Source of the DNA: Babylonia areolata
Lineage: Eukaryota; Mollusca; Gastropoda; Neogastropoda; Buccinidae
Direction: 5' to 3'
NCBI RefSeq assembly: GCF_041734735.1
Contig: NC_134891.1
Span: forward strand, 13,836,078-13,900,077
DNA: 64,000 nt
Position numbers and translations under genes: made by a program. Of this stretch, positions 10,282-21,779 are shown one piece after another. The notes below the pieces were generated by a model. The model did no database searches. It was not told the DNA's origin and saw nothing but the letters and a program-made list of their open reading frames with translations. Numbering within the stretch: position 1 is the first letter of the stretch; every line of letters starts with the position of its first letter.

Positions 10282-13200
10282 ATGGCAGTGATCCACTGGA
10301 ACATCCGGGGTTTCTACGCCAATTTCCAGGAACTCCAGCTGCTTTGTCGTGCTTTGAAACCTTCAGTGCTGGCGCTGCAGGAGACTCTGCAAAGAGATGG
10401 CAAGGTTATATCTCTCTCTGGTTTTAACTCCGTTTTTAAACCCGCTCAACCGAAGCAAGAGGGATTGACGGGAGGTGTCGCTCTTTTTATTCACAAGTCC
10501 CTTTTATACAGTACAGTTCTTTTAAGCACCCCTTTACAGGCGGTGGCAGTCAGAGTCACACTTGAGAAAACCATCACTGTCTGCTCTCTCTACCTTCCTC
10601 CTTCTGTCCGTGTTCTGAGGCAGGACCTCATGAACCTGGTCGACCAGCTCCCACGTCTGTTTTTACTGTTGGGCGACTTCAGTGGACACTCCCCGCTCTG
10701 GGGAAGTGAGATGACATCAGCCCGAGGTCTTCTCTTGGAAAACCTTCTTTCCGACATGGACTTGTGCTGTCTTAACGACAAGTCTCCCACTTACCTTCAT
10801 CTGTCCTCTGGAAAGCTCTCGTGTTTAGATCTGTCGGTCTGCGATCCATCGTTGGTCCTGGACTATGAGTGGAAAGTGCATGACGATCTGCACGGGAGTG
10901 ACCACTTTCCTGTCGTCCTCCGCCCCACAGATGGAGAAGGTGACTCTCTGCCTGACCGCCTGAACTATGACAAAGCAGCCTGGAGTTTTTTACCACGAAG
11001 ATAAGAGCGGAGCTGCAGGAAGAAACAGTATTGAAAAGCAAGGACCCTGCTGACACTCTGACTCGGATCGTTTTAGATTGCGCCAAAGCAGCAGTCCCAT
11101 CGTCTACCTCCAAGCCGCAGGTGCCAAGAATGCCCTGGTTCAACGCGGAATGTCGGGAGGCCCGTAAGTCTCGGAAGAGAGTGCAGCGACGCGTCTTTCG
11201 GAGACCGGAGACCGATTGCGTTCGAACCCATCAACAGCTGAGGGCGAAAGCCAGGTATGTTTTTAAAAAGAGCCAGAGAAAGTCATGGAGAGATTTTTGC
11301 TCTTCCTTAACCTCCAACACACCCAAGAAGAAAGTGTGGAGGGTTTTAAAAAGAATTAAGGGCAAAAACGTATGCCCAACCTTTCATCATCTTAAACTTT
11401 CAGACGCTTTGGTCACAGAGAAGAAAGCAGTTACCAATTTGCTTGCCTCCACAATTGAACAGAACTCGAGATCTGCTAACAAATCTGCTCGGTTTCTTAA
11501 AACCAAAAACCTGTCAGAAAAAACACCATGGAACTTCTTTTCCGACAACACAGAGAATTACAACCTTCCTTTCACAATGAATGAACTTAAATCTGCCCTT
11601 CAGACCTGTACGGATTCCTGTCCAGGAATGGACGAGGTCCATTATAAACTCTTAAAGCACCTTCCCCAAACCTGTCTGGACACCTTGCTTAAAGTTTATA
11701 ACCACATCTGGGTCACAGGTTTTTTTCCACCCTCCTGGCGGAAAGCCCTCATAATCCTGCTGCCGAAACCGGGAAAAGACCCCGCGAACCCCTCCGACTA
11801 CCGCCCAATAGCACTGACCAGCTGCATCTGCAAACTGATGGAGAAGATGGTCAGCAGTAGACTGATGTGGAAACTAGAGACCGACGGCCTTCTGGCGAAA
11901 GAACAGTGCAGTTTCCGCAAGCATTGCTCTACCGTTGACCATCTGGTTCGTCTGGAAACCACTGTAAGAAATGCCTTTGTAAACAAACAACATGTGGTGG
12001 CCATATTTTTTTACTTGGAGAAAGCTTACGATACCACATGGAAATTTGGTATTCTCTCAGACTTGCACAAGCTCGGCTTCTGAGGACACCTGCCTCAGTT
12101 CCTCCACAATTTTTTACAAGACAGACAATTCCAGGTGAGAGTCGGCACCACCCTGTCCGACATTCACGATCAGGAGCTGGGTGTCCCACAAGGGAGCATC
12201 CTGTCGCCGGCTCTTTTCAGCATCAAAATTAATGACATCGTTCAATCCGTTCAGAAGGGATCGGACAGCTCGCTGTTTGTGGATGATTTCGCCTTGTATG
12301 CAACTGGCAGCACGTATGTCAGCATCCAGCGACGGCTTCAGCTCTGCGTCAACAAAATCCAGTGTTGGGCAGAGGAGAATGGCTTCACATTTTCGTCCTC
12401 CAAAACTGAATGCATCCATTTTCATAATTTTCGCCAGTTCTATCCGGACCCTGAAATCCGTCTGGGAAAATCCACCATCCCGGCGGTCAGGGAAGCCAAA
12501 TTTTTAGGGGTCGTCTTTGATCAGAAGCTGAACTTCGTCAGCCATATTAAACAGCTGAAAGTATCTTGCCAAAAAGCCCTGAACATCATCCGAGTTGTGG
12601 CACACACGAACTGGGGTGCTGATAAGAGAACTCTCTTGCACCTGTGCAGAGCCCTGGTCTGGTCCAAACTGGATTATGGAAGTGTAGTATACGGCTCGGC
12701 CAGACCGTCCTGCCTGAAACTGTTGGACCCTGTACACCACCAAGGGCTCCGTCTCAGCTTAGGTGCTTTCCGCACCACCCCTGTGACCAGCCTGTACGCA
12801 GAGGCGGGGGAACCGCCTCTTTCCAACCGCAGACTGAAGCTGACCCTGAATTATTATTTGAAATTGTTTTCTGAACCTACAAACCCTGCTTATGACGCTG
12901 TATTCAACAACCCTTTCAATAAGAAATTTACAGACAACCCAAACTGCATACCTCCTCTCAGACTCCACATTCAGCCGCGCTTAGAAAATGCCAATCTGGA
13001 TGTCGGTGGCATCTCAGATTTCTCTAAGTTCCCTGACAGCCCTCCGTGGACCTTTACAACACCTGAGGTCCGATTCGATCTGGCCTCATACCGGAAAGAC
13101 ACCACCAGTTCTCTGGCCTACAGAACTTACTTTTCGGAACTCTGCCACAAATTCCAAACTTTTCAAAGTATCTTCACTGACGGTTCCAAGTCAGAGGACG

Positions 13201-13974
13201 GAGTCGCTGCATCTGCGTTCTGTCCCGCCTTTCCTGACCGGCCCTCAACGGAACACATCCTGTCTGACAGCTCGGTGTACACTGCGGAACTGACCGCACT
13301 GGTTCTGGCGGTAAAAATGGTTCTCTCTTCAAAACAAAAGAGATTCATGATCTTTTCCGACTCCTTGTCAGCCCTGGAGGCGATCGCCTGCAGGAATATC
13401 ACTCATCCCAAACTGCTGGAATTTTATGAAGATTTTACTCTCGCAACGAAGAAAGGATACGAGGTTTTGTTGGCCTGGGTTCCCGGACATGTTGGCATTC
13501 GTGGTAACGAAAGGGCGGACCTGCTGGCCAGGAACGCTGTAAAGAAAGAATTATCCAGATCCTTTGTACCATATACAGACATGAAGCGGAAGGTGAACAC
13601 TTACGTTAAGGATCTTTGGCAAGAGGAGTGGAACACCCAGACGGACAACAAGCTCTTCCAGATCCGTCCAGACCTAAAAGAGACCCTCCCTTCGGGGGTG
13701 AAGAACAGAAAGGAGGAGTCTGTGCTGTGCAGACTGCGTACGGGGCACACTTTTTTTTACTCATTCTTACTTGTTGAAGGGGGAAGAGGCCCCTCGATGC
13801 ATTCCCTGTGACGAGCCTCTCACCATGAAACACGTGCTCCTTGATTGTTGGGATCTGCATGACGTTAGACGCAGACATTACACGGCGGTTTCTTTGAAGA
13901 CTTTGTTTCGTGATGTCCCTCCGTGGGCGCTGATGGACTTCTTAAAAGAAGTGAACATTTTTAACCAGATTTGA
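10282..13974 (+). pseudogene. LINE ORF2: AP-type endonuclease, reverse transcriptase, RNase H
   Basis: The endonuclease spans 10282 to about 11000, with IHWNIRGF, LQETL, LLGDFSGHSPLWGS and GSDHFPVVL. The RT spans about 11590-12500, with DYRPIALTSCICKLMEKM, GVPQGSILSPALF and the catalytic box FVDD. RNase H lies at about 13170-13560, with FTDGSK, YTAELTALVLAV, FSDSLSALEAI and WVPGHVGIRGNERADLLA, so its acidic residues are present. The copy is broken by a frame change near 11000, an in-frame TGA at 12081-12083 and a frame change in a T run near 13755. RT motif A reads FFYLEKAYD where relatives have FFDLEKAYD, so one metal-binding Asp is Tyr. A Cys/His cluster (CIPCDE..TMKHVLLDC) ends the protein, as in other I-clade LINEs. 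Confidence 0.88.
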
Positions 13975-14134
13975 AGGTTTTAAACTATGGAAGTTTTTTT
14001 TAACTTTGGAGTGGAAAGTTTGAAGTGGTGACTCGTTTTAATTGGTTGTTTTTTTATCCTTGTAGTAGTTATTGATGCGGCGATAGCCTTGAGATGGCCT
14101 TAGTGGTCGGCGAGGCTCTAAGCACCATAATTTC

Positions 14135-14146
14135 ACTTGTTTGCAT
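14135..14146. repeat. Right target-site duplication of the I-clade LINE
   Basis: ACTTGTTTGCAT is identical to 8139-8150 and immediately follows the LINE 3' end. Confidence 0.88.
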
Positions 14147-14659
14147 GTTTGTACAGACAAAAGTTGTCCAGCACATTATGTCTGCTTCATGATAATGTAT
14201 TGGTCATCTGACCACTGGCATGTCATTTTAGACAGACAGCTATCCTTATACTTGGATTCTAGTCTCAGACATCTGTATGCAATATTCAGGACTTTTTTTC
14301 TCTGTTCATTTGCCATATTGCAGTCTTAATGAAAGCACATTTCAACAGAATTGTCATCTAAAAAACCATCTAAATCAACAGATCTTTCAGTCAAGAGTTC
14401 ATCACTGCAGAACACATGCACTTCTGATGTGATCAGAAGAATTTCACAGAATTTTTCCTGTTTCTGAATAGACTTACGTCAGTGAGAGGCATACTATGGT
14501 GATCATTAGAGGAGGAAATTGGTAGTTTTTGAAGGTGCGCATGTGTTTTCACAGATTCTAGCAATGAATAGTCATTATTTGGGCATTCTTGCTGAAGACA
14601 TAGTGCAAAGAAAGGTTTCAAAAGGTCAGGATATTACTCAGTAGAGTGCACATCTCACA

Positions 14660-14945
14660 GATCATCCTGACTTTCAGTCATGGAGAAGACCACACCATGA
14701 TAAAAATGTTCAGAGTTGGAGAACACATGTGATCTGCTGATCATAATTTTGTCAAAAGAACTGGACTTGTTTAGAGTGATTGTTACATATTTTATGCTGG
14801 AATATGCATTTGGAGTTTGTGTTCCATTTATTGAAGCCAGAAATATGATGAAGACATGGCAAGTTTGAAACTTAAATAGAGCTATATTATGAATGTAAAA
14901 CAATGAAATGCTGATCAATGTAGGTTGCTTAAGATGGTGTTTTCA
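14660..14945 (+). repeat. Old dispersed repeat, copy 1
   Basis: About 290 bp in the CAMSAP intron align by eye with 50480-50785 in the same orientation. Shared blocks include ATCATAATTTTGTCAAAAGA and AATGAAATG.TGATCA.TGTAGG. The copies differ at many positions, so the duplication is old. No coding potential, tRNA boxes or inverted ends were seen. Confidence 0.7.
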
Positions 14946-15018
14946 GTTTTGTTGTTGCTGTTCATGAGGAATCAAACCTGAGCCATGAAGGTTTTGCCTC
15001 TTGTTTCTGTTTGTATAG

Positions 15019-15145
15019 GTATAATTCCGGAGGGAAAAGCTTCAACGAAGTCACTTCTACAAAACACCTGTCTGTGTCCATTGACGCTGTGGTGTTGAAG
15101 AATGTGTACTGGAAGACCAAGGTAACTTCTGCAACAAAACGGTAG
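15019..15145 (+). CDS. CAMSAP/Patronin CKK domain, last exon with stop codon
   Basis: After the acceptor TTTGTATAG the first base completes the split Lys codon of the upstream exon. The frame then reads YNSGGKSFNEVTSTKHLSVS, followed by IDAVVLKNVYWKTK. This is the C-terminal part of CKK, where the family reads YNSGGK, then KHLSVTVDA, then the final Trp strand. The frame runs on through VTSATKR to a TAG at 15143-15145. The Trp strand is close to the C-terminus in known CAMSAPs, so this is probably the terminal exon. A GTAACT at 15122 could instead act as a donor to a further short exon. The intron upstream (8006-15018) is about 7.0 kb, of which about 6.0 kb is one LINE insertion plus its duplicated target. 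Confidence 0.85.
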
Positions 15146-15651
15146 TAGGTGTCTTCAGTGTAGTGACTGTCATCCATCACATCCATGTTAAAGTGCCACA
15201 AACTGCAGAGAATCACGTTCTTTCTTTGCAGAGATCCACACTTTTGTCTGAAGATGGCATTTTGTACTTTGCCTCTTTCTTTCTGAATGCAATTTGATAA
15301 GGAAAACAAATTTTTGTTAAGTCAAAACAGGTGAGGATGACAACGTATTTGTTATTTTGGAGCATTTCTGTTAATGATTTTTTTTTTTTTTTTTCCATTT
15401 CTGTTTTCGTTTTATTTTGAAGAATCCTGACCCTGACATAGATTCAGTAATTATACTTGTGTTATGATATTGTCAAGAGACAGCGGTTCCCTGTGCATGA
15501 GTGGAACATGTGGTCAGCTTTATTGTGCAACACCTGCTTGCTGATAACACAGTCTTGTTTGGATGTGTATGACATGTCTGTGTCAGCAGTGGGATCATAT
15601 TTTATCTCTGTTCCACTGTCAAGGATGTATGATTTTATTGTATCATTCTTT

Positions 15652-16010
15652 TGACATAACAGATTTCTCTGTGTGAAATTCAGGCGGCTCTCTACACTGA
15701 GAGCACCACCCATTTTCTGTATTTTTTCTGCATGCAATGTTATTTGTTTTTTGTTTTCCTATTGAAGTGGATTTCTCTACAGAATTTTGCCAGTGACAAC
15801 CCTTTAGTTGCTGTGGGTTCTTTTACTTGTGCAAATTGCATGCACAGGACCTCAGTTTATCATCTTATCCATATGACTAGCATCCAGACCACCACTCAGG
15901 GTGTAGTGGACAGGCAGAAAATACTGGCGACTGTTGGATTTGAACCAGTGCACTCAGATTCTGTTGCTTCCTAGGTGGACACATTACCACCAGGCCAACA
16001 CTCACTGGAT
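15652..16010 (-). mobile_element. tRNA-derived SINE, antisense, same family as 4655-5120
   Basis: The reverse complement starts near 16010 with GTTGGCCTGGTGGTAATGTG and a B box (GGTTCAAATCC). It continues through AGTGGTGGTCTGGATGCTAG and AAGAACCCACAGCAAC and ends with GAATTTCACACAGAGAAATC near 15662. It lies about 500 bp behind the CAMSAP stop, so it may be transcribed inside that gene's 3' UTR. It is more diverged than the 4.65-kb copy and lacks the ATACA tail. Confidence 0.82.
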
Positions 16011-17700
16011 CTGTTGTCATACAAACAATTTTTCCATCAGTAGATCACTTCGGTCATGAAGGATGAAAGTGTGTTGAGTTTCCTCACATAATTCAGGATG
16101 TTTGTTGAGTCTCTCAAGGGATGAGAATATAGAGATAATTTTCTGCATTGTGATTGTCTTTTTAATGTGTGCATTTAAAAAATGAATGTAAAACAACCAT
16201 GATCTTTTTAGCTCTCATGATGTCATGGAAAAGGAAGTGTACTGCCTCTCTGCTAGATCTGGAGTGATGACTCAACCCCACATGTGTTGGATGAGATGAT
16301 GTACTCAAATCTGTTTTGATAAATAGATATATAGATTTTTTTTTTTTATAATCTGAATGGTCCAGAAGTCTGCTTTTATTTTTTGATGAAATAATCTAAA
16401 GTAGAAATACAGGAGAGAGAAAAATGTTATTGTGCAGTTGACTGTACAAGCTTGAAAACTGTCTGTGAAATAGTCACATTCAGTCACACACTAAATGCAA
16501 AAACAATAGGTTTCAAATGCAAATTTATGCATGTAAAGAAAAACCTGAACAACAGTTCATACAAGTCGGTGTGGTGGTGTGGTGAGTATAAGGTGTGATG
16601 TTGAAATAAATGTAAAACTGGCACATTTACAAAAACACAACTCAAAATACAATATAAAGATATGCTGGGGATTTCTCAACAAAAATTGAAAAGCAAAAAC
16701 AATGATAGTAGTGCACCCACCTACAGCAAAGAGATTGTCCATGAACAGCAAGAATGTCCACAAAGTGCAGAATGAATGTGTGTCCCTTTCAATCATCTTT
16801 TATGCTGCAGAAGTTCTGCTGCAGTTAGGTTTGTGTCATTTTAACTCTCTTGTATTTACATATATCACTGAGAAATTGTTCCTGGTGTTTGTCTTCACTG
16901 GGTCTTTTTCTCACGGAAATCAGGATTCCACAAGTACACACAGTCCTGTTCAGTTGCTATTTATCACTGAGCAATCATGCTTGGCAGAAGTATTACTCAG
17001 TTGTCATGCTTTGTTTTGCATGTTCAGATGTGTATCCTACATGCATGTAGCTGTCTACTCTCCTTCTGTATAATCAAAGTAAAATCATGATGAGATCATG
17101 CTGCTGGTAAATGATTATCTGTCATGCTGCACAGTCACCTGTGAGTTAAAAATATTGAAATACAATCCAACCTTAACTCTGATCACTGCAAGAAGCAGTT
17201 TGAAGTGTGTCATGCATGTCATCAAAATACACTTTTTTCAAACTGATGGTGATGAAATCAACTGCCACTGCCACATATGATTTATGTTCAGTGCAAAGAA
17301 ACGAACACTTTAAAAAATGATTCATTCTGTTACGTTCACTGTCATTCAGCTAGTGTGTGAATAGTGTGTTTGCTGGTTGTTAGTGAGCTGGTGCTACTGT
17401 ATGCTGAAAAATCATCTGCAACACAAGTGGCATGTTGTCTTCTGGGTCATGAGTGGTCCCCCTTGTTACCCTCTTCCACATCTTCTTCACCAGTATCTAC
17501 TTCAGGTCTACATTTTCTTTCTTTAAATCTCCATTTATTACAGAATATCTTGTAATTCTTCCCATGTATACTCCTCCCCTTCCATTTCTTTGTACGTAAA
17601 CTCCATTTTTTTTCTGCAAGCAATCAGAGAAAATCTTTGTGATATGTTTCCAACTTCTCTCCTAAGAAAGAAGCTAGTGTGCAGTGTCTAAATCGCCATA
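16011..17700. other. Non-coding DNA, no gene recognised
   Basis: AT-rich sequence without recognisable ORFs or repeats. It probably contains the end of the CAMSAP 3' UTR; an AATAAA occurs near 16604, but no end point can be defined. Confidence 0.5.
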
Positions 17701-17705
17701 TTCTC

Positions 17706-20700
17706 CTCTTTGGTGTCATATACTGAACCATGTCAAACTGACGCAAACTAGGCCTGTCAGTATGCTCTGTTTGGCCAAATTTTATGGAAACAGTGAAAAG
17801 ATGCCCAGTCAGTCCAGTCAAACACTGTTAACGGCTGCAAGCCAGGCTCACGACACCATCTTGTCAGGTTTTCTGCTGTTGAACGCTTTTTTTTTTTTGC
17901 TTTTTTTTTTTTAAAGGTTTCTAAATGTGTTCAGTTGGCCTGTTTTCTGCATGTGGCTTGTTTTCATAACCTTTGTGTTACATCTGATGTGAATTTGGTT
18001 CTGCGTCCCCACTCACTCCCTGCCCACCCACCCCCAAATCACTACTTTCTTTGTTTCTCACTCTTATTCGATCCTCTCTTTCCGTTCTCTTTTGCCTCAG
18101 CACCTTGGGTAAACTCGAACGGTTCAATATGCCTTTGCACATGACCCTGCGTTGTACTGCAGCAGTGCGTCCTTGGATGCAGATTGTGGAGGTAGCGCCT
18201 GACCCACAAAATTGGTTGTCAAGGGGACTGAGGAAAACCGGGTCAGGCACCATGTTAAAGACTCCTTCAAGGGTGAGGTGTGGTCTTTATACACCCCTGA
18301 CCTCCCAGCCTATATGGAGGAGGAGCCTTCTGCACAGGACCAGATGTTCATCCTGCAACACACTCCCCCCCCTACCTTGTCCAATCTTTTATTCAAGATG
18401 TTGGCCGAGTGGGACAGGTTGGCTCATCAATGCCTGTCCCCACTGCAAACACTTTCTTTGACACCTTCCTCCACTGGTCCAACCAGTCGTGGGAACAGCG
18501 ACCTGTTCCTCAGAGTGGGTTCACCCTCCTCTGACCCTCAGGGCCTCTCCAGTGACCTACAGCTGAATCTGTTTGAAAAGAGGGTGGCCTCAGGTCTGAC
18601 AGTGGTGGTTGATGCAGTTTCCAGCCTGCATTTCAGCTCTAAGCTGGCAAGACGGAATGCTGTTCTCTTTTTCTCCATCATGCCGGAGTAAAGGGCTGCT
18701 TTGCAGTCCATCCCAGCCCGGCAGCACTCCACCTTTGGGAGGTATGCGCCCCAGTTCGTCAGTCATAGGGCCAAGACGAACAGGGAGATGGCATGGTTCT
18801 TAATCAACACCACCCAAGGCCTTCAGGGTTCCTCCCAGTGCTACTCAGCCCAAGCTGAGTGGCAAGATCAGCAGCACTGCTAGAGGCTCAAGGCCGCCAG
18901 TTCAGGGCGTGTCAACCGGGGACAGCTAAGGCCGAAAGACAGCACCCCCAATGACTTGGATCTGATTCAGAACCTCCAGTTGTTCCACGCCTGCAATTAA
19001 GGAGTCTCTTTTGGTACACACCACAGTAGCACGACCTTGGACTCAAAGACTGGATTGTGTCGTTGCTAGCATTGGGGTACATGTTGTCTTGGGTGGAGGA
19101 CCACCCACTCCTCCTCATGTACCCAGCTTACAGGAGCAGGAAAGCATCTTACAGATGGAGATATCGCATCTGCTTCTCAGACGTGCAATATCACAAGTCT
19201 TGGATCCGGGTCCAGGGTTTTGTGGCCGCATGTTTGTGATTCCAAAGGTCTTTGGAGGGTGGCAACCAATCCTGGACCTGTTCCACCTCAACAAATTCCT
19301 TCCCAGGGTCAAATTCAAGATGGACACACAGGCACAGATTAAAGAAACCTTTTAACAGGGTGATTGGGCTACCTCTGTTGACTTGAAAGATGTGTTTTTC
19401 CAGATCCTTATTCACCTGGCATCCTGTCGGTACCTGAGGTTTGTATGGAGGAACAGGGTGTTCCAGTTCTTGGCCCTCCCCTTTGGTCTTCCCCTTTCCT
19501 TTTCACCAAGATGGTGTGGGAATTGGTATCCCTTGTCACAGCTGAGTTCATTTGTCTTTGTGTGCACCTGGACGACTGGCTCAGCTTGGCCCAGTCGCAG
19601 GCCCTGTGTCAGAATCACACATCGGGAATTCTGGATCTGTGTTCTCAACCGGATTTGTCAGGAAAAAGGAGAAATGCTATCTCTTTGCATTTGCAAGTCA
19701 GGCCTTCAACTTCTTGGAGATAAGATTCAACATGCATTCCATGACGGTCTCACTGACACAAGATCGCTTGGATCGGTTGGCAGATCTTCTCCAGCTCTTG
19801 CACCCTTCCTCCCAAGCAACAGCGTGGATACTATAGTCACTCTTCAAAATGATGGAATCCATGGCTCCCATCATCCCCTTGGCAGAGTTCTCAAGCGCCC
19901 TCTTCAGATGGCACTGACGACTCAGCCCTAGAACACTCAGATTTGTCTGGGAGAGTGGTCACTGAAGGATACATTTGAACAGCTCCTCTCCCCTCCCACC
20001 CACCTCCCTCCCTTTCCAACTTCAAGTGGTGCTCTTTACAGAAGACTCCTCAGTGGGTCGGGGAGCTCACATGGACTCACTCCATGCAGCAGGGACTTGG
20101 TCCCCAGAGGAGCACCTGTGGCACATCAATGTTCTGGAACTCAAAGCAGTTTGCAGGGCTCTCCTTCACTTCTTGAGGGAGGCCACTGGCAAGACCATAC
20201 GGTTGTTCATTGACAACATGACAGTAGCATGTTATGTGAACAAAGGGGGGGTACACACTCTGTCAACCTCTCCCTTTGGACCAGGGCTTTTTGCCACAAG
20301 GTTCAACAAGAGACTACTGATTTGTTTCTCACTGGTCTTAGACCCAGAAGCTTGGGCTGTGGACATTAGATTGGGGCAATCTGTTTATCTACACGTTTCC
20401 TCCCTTCCCAGTCCTGTCCAAGGTGGTTCAGAAAGCATGATTTCAATGACCACAGCTCTTCCTCATCATGTCCAAATAGTTGGTTCAACCATGGTTCCTG
20501 GACCTGCTGGCTCTGACACATGTTCTTCCTCTGGAACTCCCAAGTCAAACCACATCTGCTGCGACAGCTCCATTCAGGGATCCATCATTCAAGTTCTCAG
20601 TTGCTTCACCTGCATGCGTGGTTGAAGCCTTTGTCCCCTCGACCAACCTCTGTGTTAGAGGCTCTTTCTGGGGGGGTGGCGCCTCCTCTAACCTCCAGTC

Positions 20701-21770
20701 CTTAGTTTCAGAGATGAAGGGGTCGTGGACTGAGTCTTTTTATGACTTTGCTCAAGAAAATGGTTGGAGTGGTGTATGGCTTATGACATCCCCCCTACCA
20801 ATCCTTCTAGCATGCAGCTTGGCAACTTTATGGTGCACTGCTCCACGGGTCTCAACCAGTCAACTAGTATGGTACATGGGTATAGTTCCGCTATCTGCAC
20901 CACTATCAGGCAGTTAGCAGATTTCCTTCTTAGGGAGGTCAGTTGGGGTGTTCACTGAAGGAATAGAGAAACCCAAGGAGAGTTCCCCTGTGGGACTTGT
21001 TCCTTGTGCTATAATTCATTGAAAGGCACTGTTAGAGTCTTTGGCTTCCATTCTTTCCAGCTTACTCTCCCTCAAGACTGCTTTTCTCCTTTTGCTGGCT
21101 GCAGGCTGACATAGGAGTGAAATACATGGTCTTGGTGGATTGCCTCAGGAAATGGCCTTCCACAGGGAAAATTCCATTGCACTCTGTTTCCTTCCAGAGT
21201 TTTGCTCGGAGAGCCAGGACCCAGCAGTGCCCTGTTCTTGTTGAGGACGAGAACCTTGTCTGATATTTTAGCCTGGGAAGATGAGGATGAGCATCTTTGC
21301 CAAGTTAGGTGTCTTAAGTACTATTGGTGTAGGTCTTGACATGGATGTTCCTGTCAAAGACGCCTTCTCATTTCCATTGATGAGAATTACAAGAAAGACA
21401 TTGCTGTGGGTACAATCATTTTTTTTCATTGGGTTTCCCAGGTCATTCTTAGATCTTACTATTGGGCTTATAGAGATCTCAGCTGTTTGAATCCCAGAGC
21501 ACATGAGGTGCAGACCATTTCCACATTGGCCACTTTTCAGCACTCTGTGCGTCTGCAGCATGTCTTGTAGGCAGCCTTCTGGCAGTCTTCGAACGTCTTC
21601 ATCAATTTCTACCTCATGGATTTTCATATAACCTGGGCTGATAGTACCAAGGGGATTTCCTTTGTCGTGGCTAACACAGTTGTTACTGTTATAAAGGCTC
21701 CCCAGGTGAACCAGTAGGTGTAATTCTCCTCCATTTGCTTTGAATTCTGCATCAGTTTGAGAAAGAGTGG
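17706..21770 (+). mobile_element. DIRS-type tyrosine-recombinase retroelement fossil (copy A)
   Basis: The element opens with GGTGTCATATACTGAACCAT, the same terminal sequence as the copy at 40502. In order it shows a gag-like region (about 18.1-18.9 kb), a reverse transcriptase (about 19.1-19.7 kb), an RNase H-like region (about 20.0-20.3 kb) and remains of a tyrosine recombinase (about 20.6-21.7 kb). DIRS elements integrate with a recombinase rather than an integrase and make no target duplication, and none was seen. It is shorter than copy B and clearly broken, with many breaks. Similarity to B is high over RT and RNase H (mid-80s percent by eye), suggesting moderate age. Confidence 0.82.
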
Positions 21771-21779
21771 TCATGAATG

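Larger units (their letters stand above)
8151..14134 (+). mobile_element. Full-length I-clade (Nimb-like) LINE in the CAMSAP intron
   Basis: A 5,984-bp non-LTR retrotransposon is bounded by perfect 12-bp direct repeats (ACTTGTTTGCAT at 8139-8150 and 14135-14146). It has a GC-rich 5' leader of about 0.8 kb, an ORF1 with three zinc knuckles, and an ORF2 with endonuclease, reverse transcriptase and RNase H domains. The RNase H domain after the RT places it in the I group of LINEs (I, Nimb and relatives). There is no poly-A tail; the 3' end is ...CTCTAAGCACCATAATTTC. It lies in sense orientation to the CAMSAP gene. Only a few stops and frameshifts interrupt the coding regions, so it is fairly young but this copy looks dead. 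Confidence 0.9.
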
